A DNA stretch of 64,000 nucleotides from Uranotaenia lowii. Taxonomy: Eukaryota > Arthropoda > Insecta > Diptera > Culicidae. Numbering within the stretch: the first letter of the stretch is position 1; each line of letters opens with the position of its first letter. Below the pieces are notes generated by a model that was not told the DNA's origin, did not search any database, and saw nothing but the letters and a program-made list of their open reading frames with translations. This document shows, one piece after another, positions 58,427 through 64,000 of the stretch. The translations under genes and the position numbers were made by a program. Location: positions 325,099,406 through 325,163,405 of the forward strand of contig NC_073692.1 in NCBI RefSeq assembly GCF_029784155.1, read 5' to 3'.

Positions 58427-59386
58427 ATGCTTCAAGATAGACATTTGTTGTCTAATAAATATGGGGCACATTTTGATTTGATAAAATTACTTAGAAGACA
58501 CCGCTCTGGTATGAATTCAATTAAAAGCCAAAACCGCATCCAAAACGAGTATCAAACCCTTACAGATAGCTCAAAACCGCTGTTTAAAGGCCGTATACAA
58601 GCGACCTAGGCTGTATCCAACTAGGAGCCTTTACCATGAAGCAGAAAAATCTACTCTACCACTGAATGCATTGAGAGAACTACAAGCTGCATCTATCATC
58701 CACAATCACCTACATAACCCGTTTGCACATCATAATCTGCAATATGATCGTCCAGACCACAGATATTCCTTGAGACATCAAAGTAGCCTGTACGTACAAC
58801 AGCCCTCTTCAGAATTTTCCAAGAAAGCTTTTACCTACTATGGTAAAGTCTGTTATAATCGACTGCCGGCTAATATACGATCTGAAAGAAACCTCGCCAA
58901 ATTCAAAGTGCTCATTAAGAGGCACATTAGATCTAATTTAGAAACGTACATCCAATGATCTAAGCCAACAGTCCAGTCTCCGGTAACCTAACAGACTGCG
59001 TTCCCTTAAAAGAGGATCTCCTCACTGGGAACGCGCGCAATGCCTGATTCCTCATCACGCTTTGTCACTAATGCATGTGTGTATACTGTATACACATTTT
59101 TTTTTCTCGCCACCAGCCGCCACCGCCCTCCACCACTGCCCTCCACCACCACCCACCGCCACGAAACATCGCCTCCATCCACCGTCACCGCATCGCCCAA
59201 TAATAAAGTGCATAATATCAATTTGTCGTAATGGAAACTTGAATTGTGAAACCAAATGTTATAAAAAATCATTGAAAAAAATCTTATAATAAAGTGATGA
59301 GGAGGTTTTATGCCTTTGGGAGAAGTGGCCTGAAAGTAGCTACACTCCCAGGGGCTTTTCCCTGCTCAAAAAAAAAAAAAAAAAAA
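58427..59386 (+). mobile_element. 3' end of a CR1/L2-like (jockey-group) non-LTR retrotransposon
   Basis: The C-terminal coding region runs to the stop at 58958. It is followed by a 3' UTR with a CCACC-rich tract (59115-59190), AATAAA at 59202-59207, a possible stem (AGAAGTGGCC...CTCCCAGGGG) and a final poly(A) of 19 bases (59368-59386). The coding strand and tail agree in orientation. The 5' part is lost. Confidence 0.75.
58609..58958 (+). pseudogene. CR1/L2-like RT C-terminus
   Basis: The frame reads RLYPTRSLYHEAEKSTLPLN, LRELQAASIIHNHLHNPFA, then RYSLRHQSSLYVQQPSSEFS, KKAFTYYGKVCYNRLPANIR and LAKFKVLIKRHI. This is the LP...lRhq...g.r...Y.G...YN.LP..I...sl..FK..lK tail found in CR1, L2 and related elements. 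The frame before 58609 is broken. Confidence 0.75.
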
Positions 59387-59743
59387 GAGTAAATTAGAGC
59401 TGAAATACTGTTTTTAGACACCCTTTAACAATTCAACATTGAAAAAGTCACAGTAGGCTTCGAAAAGTTGACGTGTTAATATAAAAAGAATATTTTTAAA
59501 TATGATGGTTAACACGGGAACTTCAAAAGAAATATATTCTCGTTTGTCTTATTTTACTAAGAGGACTCAGCAAAAACGTTTATGACAATAAATAAGAATT
59601 GATTTTTAAATATTTAAAGAAATATGAAATTCATGCGTTTGACACAATTTATTATCTAATGATGATGATGAACATATTCACTATAGTGATAGGATATGAC
59701 GTCTCCTCAATTTTAACTAATCATTTGAATTTTTCACTTCAAA
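59387..59743. other. Spacer between two retroelements
   Basis: AT-rich sequence between the poly(A) of the CR1-like element and the putative transcription start of the Tx1/L1 element. Nothing is recognised in it. Confidence 0.4.
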
Positions 59744-59778
59744 TCAGTTGACGATCAGACTTGGTTCGTGCAAGACGT
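59744..59778 (+). promoter_or_regulatory. Internal Inr + DPE promoter of the Tx1/L1-type element
   Basis: TCAGTT at 59744-59749 is an exact match to the arthropod initiator TCAKTY, with A+1 at 59746. AGACGT at 59773-59778 occupies +28 to +33 and matches the DPE consensus RGWYVT exactly. There is no TATA box at -30. This architecture is typical of insect non-LTR elements, which carry their promoter downstream of the start, and it places the intact 5' end of the element here. Confidence 0.65.
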
Positions 59779-59864
59779 TTTTATTCGTTCAAGCTCTGAG
59801 AGAAAGCTTTTTACTGGTGGTGTTTGTTTCTTCTAACCTATTTATACGGACCACGTGCTCCAAA

Positions 59865-60845
59865 ATGGCTGAAAGCCTGGTTAAAAATACGATATCATTT
59901 AAATTCCCGGATGGTGCAGCAGGCCCATCTCTAGTGGAGGTGGCCAGATTTGTGAAGGCATTCGATGCAGATAGGAAATCTATGGAGTCGACGTATAAGA
60001 TCGCTGAGGAAAGGTCGATCTTTATCAAATTTAAGACGCAAGAAAGCATGCAGGAGGCTTTGGCACAAAATCCGGAATCACATTTGTTCGAGTACTCTAA
60101 CGGCAACAAGGTATCGGTGAAAATGGGCATCGCTGGAGGGCTCACGAAATACGTGAGAATTTTTGAGCTTCCTCCAGATGTTCCAGACTCTGATATCGTG
60201 GCGGTTCTATCCAAGTATGGAAACGTAAAAAGGGTAGTACGTGAGAAATTCCCAGCAGAACTCGAGCTTGACCTGTTCACTGGGGTCAGGGGCGTATATC
60301 TGGATCTGAAAAAGGAAATACCTATGACATTGTACTTCCTTAATCGTCGAGGGCGCATCTTTTACGAGGGTCTAAAACAGAGGTGCTTCCTATGCAAGCT
60401 GGAAGGCCACCTTAAGTTAGATTGCCCGCAGAATAAGAAGATACGCGTAGAACAGGAAAAGAAAATCAATGCAGAAACAGAAAAGACATGCAGCCGACCT
60501 ATTTCAGCTGCTTTGAAAAATTCGGGTCCACCAGTCAAAATGATTGAGGAGCTTAGTATGGTGAAATTGGTATCCGCTCGAAACAAACCAAGTCAAGAAA
60601 GGTCTACGACGGGAGAAAAAGAGGCTCGAGGCGAGGTGATGGCACCGGCTAGTGTGGTTTCAGATGCTTTGTCTGAAAGCTTCGCTGATAGAAATGAGAG
60701 CTGGGAGATCGAAGACGCGCCGGGCCAAAAAAAGCTCGCTGGAAACTTTGGCCTCAAATCCAAAGACGGCCTCTTCGGAAAAGGTACGAAGCACATCACA
60801 ATAGTAGATAAATCAAACATAACCTTCAAGTATCACGTTGTTTAG
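59865..60845 (+). CDS. ORF1 RNA-binding protein of the Tx1/L1-type element
   Basis: 326 residues. The ATG at 59865 has a good insect Kozak context (CAAAATGG). An in-frame TTG upstream at 59748 is not needed. Residues about 95-150 (YVRIFELPPDVPDSD, then VLSKYGNVKRV) look like an RRM-type fold. A CCHC zinc knuckle, CFLCKLEGHLKLDC, spans residues 174-187 with the spacing C-x2-C-x4-H-x4-C. The C-terminal third is lysine- and glutamate-rich and probably disordered. The expected role is binding element RNA in the RNP. No stop or frameshift was seen. Confidence 0.85.
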   Translation: MAESLVKNTISFKFPDGAAGPSLVEVARFVKAFDADRKSMESTYKIAEERSIFIKFKTQESMQEALAQNPESHLFEYSNGNKVSVKMGIAGGLTKYVRIFELPPDVPDSDIVAVLSKYGNVKRVVREKFPAELELDLFTGVRGVYLDLKKEIPMTLYFLNRRGRIFYEGLKQRCFLCKLEGHLKLDCPQNKKIRVEQEKKINAETEKTCSRPISAALKNSGPPVKMIEELSMVKLVSARNKPSQERSTTGEKEARGEVMAPASVVSDALSESFADRNESWEIEDAPGQKKLAGNFGLKSKDGLFGKGTKHITIVDKSNITFKYHVV

Positions 60846-60922
60846 TTTTTGACTGTACATATTTTGTTGTTGTTTTTTTTTTTTTGTTTTTGCTCTTTAA
60901 ATTTTAATTTCTTAAATTTTAA

Positions 60923-63900
60923 ATGATGCAGTACATTAGAAAAATTGCGACCATAAATATTAATGCTATTGCCGTAGAATCTAAAAAAAAATCTTTTACG
61001 AGAGTTTATTATAAAAAATGATCTAGATGTTGTCATGCTGCAAGAGGTTCACTTCCATGATTTTTCCTTCATTCCCAATTATAATGCGATAGTTAATATA
61101 AGTTCCCTTAATAAAGGAACAGCAATTCTGTTTAGAAATTCGCTGGATTTTAGCAATGTTCTGTTAGATCCTTCTGGACGAATTATATCGGTAGTTTTTG
61201 ATGAGATAAACTTAGTTAATGTTTATGGTCATGCTGGATCACAGCATAGATCGGAAAGAGAAGAACTATTCAATTACACAATAGCGCCCCATTTAAACAA
61301 AATCGGAACTAACTCAACTATTCTAGCTGGAGATTTTAACTGTGTTATAGACTCTAACGATACTCGAAACAACACCAATAATTTCTAGATTTCGTTGAAA
61401 AGGTTGATAGAATGTTTTTCTCTTATCGACGTATTATCTTTATCAGTATCTAAAAAGAAACAATTTACTTTCCTCCGGGGTAATTCCGCTTCACGATTGG
61501 ATCGTTTTTATATTAGTAAATCGTTTAATGACTCTTTTCGAAACGTAGAAACCCTTCCTGTTGCCTTTTCAGATCATAATGCTGTCGTCATTAGTTACAA
61601 AATAAATCAATCTCAAACTCTTCCTATTATGGGAAAGGGGTATTGGAAAATTAATACTAAGCTTATATATGATCAAGTATCTCAAAAAGAATTTGTAGAA
61701 TGTTATAAGCAGCTCAAAACAAGACGTAAATACAATACAAGTTTCAGTGAATGGTGGTCTTTTGATGTGAAAAATAAGATCAATCTTATGAGCTTAAAAA
61801 ATCAACACGAATTAAAAAAGATGAATGGACAAAACAAATGTTTGATATGCAGCAAAAACAATCACAGAATGAGGACGTAGCGGATGAATTAGCGATAGTT
61901 AAATACAAAATTGTAGATGCAGAACAAAATCGGTTAAATGCTTACGCTTTACGATGTTATCAAAAAACTATGTTTGAACAAGAGAAAATAAGTATTTATC
62001 AAATTTCAAGAATGATGAAGCGAAGAATTAATCCACAGTTAAGGCTCCTTAAAACTCCAGATGGAGTCATAAGTGATCAAAAGAATATTAGAACTAGAGT
62101 TCAAACCCACTTTTTAACAACAGTTCAATGATATGAATAAGCTGGATAATAATATTGAAGCATAATTTTTTTTAAATAAAAAGTTCAGTAGCCAAGCTAT
62201 GAATAAACTTGTAGAACCTATAACAGAAGAAGAACTATCAACAGTAGTTAAAAAATCAACAAAAAAGAAGGCTCCTGGACCTGATGGGATCACTTATGAA
62301 TTTTATAATGTAATGTTTGACACAGTTAAGCAGGACTTGTTGAATCTTTTTAATGTGTTTTTAAGTAATACGATGAAACCTATGGAAAATTTCTCTGCGG
62401 GAATAATTACACTAATTCCAAAATCGGGTTGTAAGAATGATTTAAACAACTACAGGCCTTTAAGTCTTCTAAACTCAGATTACAAGCTTTTCACTAAAAT
62501 AATAGCTGGAAGAATTTCCACACATCTACACGAGATTATTGGATCGGAGAAATCGGCAGGTAATAAAGGTAACTCATGTATGCAGAATTTAGACATAATT
62601 CAATCTCTTATAGTTAAAGCTCAGCAATCGAAACGGTTTAGAATAGCACTTTTGAGTGCTGATTTGGAAAAAGCTTTCGATAGAGTGAATCATGGAAAAC
62701 CTTGGCAAGTATTACTTAAAATCGGACTACCGAATAAATTATTCGAATGTTTGAAAAATATCTACAATAAGGCATCGTCTCAGATAATTGTGAATGGATA
62801 TCTTACAGACACTTTTCAAATAACCTGTTCAGTTCGACAAGGCTGTCCGTTGTCTATGATATTTTTTTCTATTTATATTGAAACTTTAATAAAACAGATT
62901 CAAGCAACCGTTAAAGGAATATTAGTGGTAGATAATTTCGTTCAAATATTAGCATATGCTGATGATATTACAATTGTTATAAGAACTGATGAAGAATTTG
63001 ATAAAGTTTTGGAAATATTTGAAATGTTTGCAAAAGATGCGGGTATAAGACTAAATTTTAAAAAATCAGGTTTTCTTAGAATGAATAATGTTCAAATTGG
63101 TCCTCAACGTTTGGAAGAAATGGGAAAATTGAAAATTTTAGGTGTAGTTTTTCAAACAGATTTTAAAAAATGACTGAAACAAACTTTGATCAAATCATAG
63201 CAAAGATGAAATCTGCAATATCCTTGTATAGTTGGCGAAAATTGAATTTGATCGAAAAAGTTTTTGTATCCAATACGTATATACTCGCGAAATTATGGTA
63301 CATCGGGCAATTGATTCCTCCCAGTAATAAACAATTAGGGATCATAAAAATGTTAATAGGTCAATTTCTATGGAGCCATCACAAATATTTTAGAGTGGAG
63401 CGGAATCAGTTGTATTTAACAAACCATCAAGGTGGTCTTAATTTGTTAGATCCAGAGATCCAATGTAAAGCGCTTTTCAAAAGAAACCTTCTATTTAAAA
63501 ACAATCAACCTATTCAACATTTTCTTATTAGTAAACCAGTCTTGAAAAATGTTACATTGAATATCAGAAAATGGTTGTGTATTGCTAAAGATATTCAAAA
63601 AGGAAAAGATTGAATTGATAATAGGAAAATCTATAATTTCATCATCCAGCAAAGAATAGTTGAAGTTAAAATTGAACAAAAATATCCTTCTCTACCATGG
63701 AAAATTGTGTGGATTAATCTTAGCAAAAAAATTTTGACAACAAATTCTAAATCAGAACTTTACGAAATATTTAATAATGTATATCCAAATAGAATTAAAA
63801 TGTACAGTCATAACTTTTCATCAGTGGAAAGCTTTGTTTGCGAAATTTGTCAAGAAGATGATAGTAATGTTCATAGAATAAAATATTGTGAAAAATCATG

Positions 63901-64000
63901 TTTTGTGTGGAGCTGGGTTAAAAATGTTATAAAAAACCATAAAGGATTAAATGTAGATGACCCAGAAGACATACTTTGTGAAGAAATAGATGAAGACCGA
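60923..64000 (+). pseudogene. ORF2: APE endonuclease and reverse transcriptase, frameshifted, 3' end outside window
   Basis: Endonuclease motifs appear in order: ATININAI, DVVMLQEVHF, NVYGHAG, LAGDFNCVID, SRLDRFYIS and SDHNAVV. RT follows from 62199: KKAPGPDGITYEFY, LIPKSGCKNDLNNYRPLSLL, LLSADLEKAFDRVNHG, TCSVRQGCPLS and the intact catalytic box LAYADDITIVI. Near the window end comes a cysteine motif, CEICQEDDSNVHRIKYC. Breaks: a frameshift in the A9 run near 60985, an in-frame TAG at 61386, frameshifts near 61820 and 62130-62199, one at the A6 run near 63168, and an in-frame TGA at 63611. It is non-functional as written, although two frameshifts sit in homopolymers. Confidence 0.85.

Larger units (their letters stand above)
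59744..64000 (+). mobile_element. Tx1/L1-group non-LTR retrotransposon, 5' complete, runs off the window
   Basis: The order is promoter, 119-bp leader, ORF1 with a zinc knuckle, a spacer of about 80 bp, then ORF2 with APE endonuclease and RT. The 3' end lies beyond 64000. ORF1 is intact and ORF2 carries several breaks. RT motifs such as KKAPGPDGITYEFY and NDLNNYRPLSLLN place it in the L1 superclade. The ORF1 style is closer to Tx1 than to vertebrate L1. Confidence 0.85.

Overview
This window looks like an AT-rich, repeat-saturated piece of a large insect genome. A mosquito or related nematoceran dipteran is the best guess. The reasons are a GT49 glycosyltransferase exon with animal-type splice sites, a 62-bp dipteran-sized intron at about 32.9 kb, and the mix of RTE, R1, Tx1/L1, CR1-like, copia, mariner, hAT and TTAA-type elements with many MITEs. 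The species assignment is inference. No prokaryotic operon, rRNA, CRISPR array or recognisable viral gene is present.

Layout. 0-3 kb: two blocks of a 9-bp minisatellite around a hairpin element, then AT-rich DNA. 3.0-4.0 kb, minus strand: the one convincing host coding exon, a B4GAT1-like glucuronyltransferase. 4.9-9.3 kb: a copia reverse-transcriptase scrap, low-complexity DNA, a 1-kb fold-back mariner-type element, a mariner transposase remnant and a tRNA-derived SINE. 9.3-15.1 kb: AT-rich DNA with almost nothing identifiable. 15.1-22.9 kb: one old minus-strand RTE retrotransposon split by four insertions, namely a 245-bp retroposon, an R1-clade element, a 1.5-kb retroposon that itself carries a MITE, and a Harbinger-like TIR element. 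Removing the inserts rejoins the RTE endonuclease, linker and RT in order. 23-26 kb: a non-LTR tail and some weak exon-like signals. 25.9-28.9 kb: a TTAA-flanked TIR element, then a hAT-like element with an 8-bp target duplication that encloses a mariner-like MITE. 30.3-31.4 kb: a GC-rich island, possibly LTR-derived. 32.3-33.2 kb: a TIR element carrying a spliced reading frame. 35.7-36.3 kb: an RT scrap beside a perfect 120-bp inverted repeat. 36.4-39.6 kb: a dispersed repeat and a second, more intact RTE copy. 39.7-48.8 kb: AT-rich DNA with a recurring CRE-like motif. 48.9-52.1 kb: a long 9-bp minisatellite, a 652-bp tandem duplication and an array of about 80 bp per unit. 52.4-55.0 kb: dispersed repeats with an array of about 150 bp per unit. 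58.4-59.4 kb: a CR1/L2-like 3' end. 59.7-64.0 kb: a Tx1/L1-type element whose 5' promoter and ORF1 are intact and whose ORF2 is broken.

The genes do not form a pathway. The window reads as a layered transposon record around a single host exon. Its most informative features are the nested insertions with readable target-site duplications, the recent perfect palindrome and tandem duplication, and the Inr+DPE promoter of the Tx1/L1 element. I did not find a convincing new biological system.
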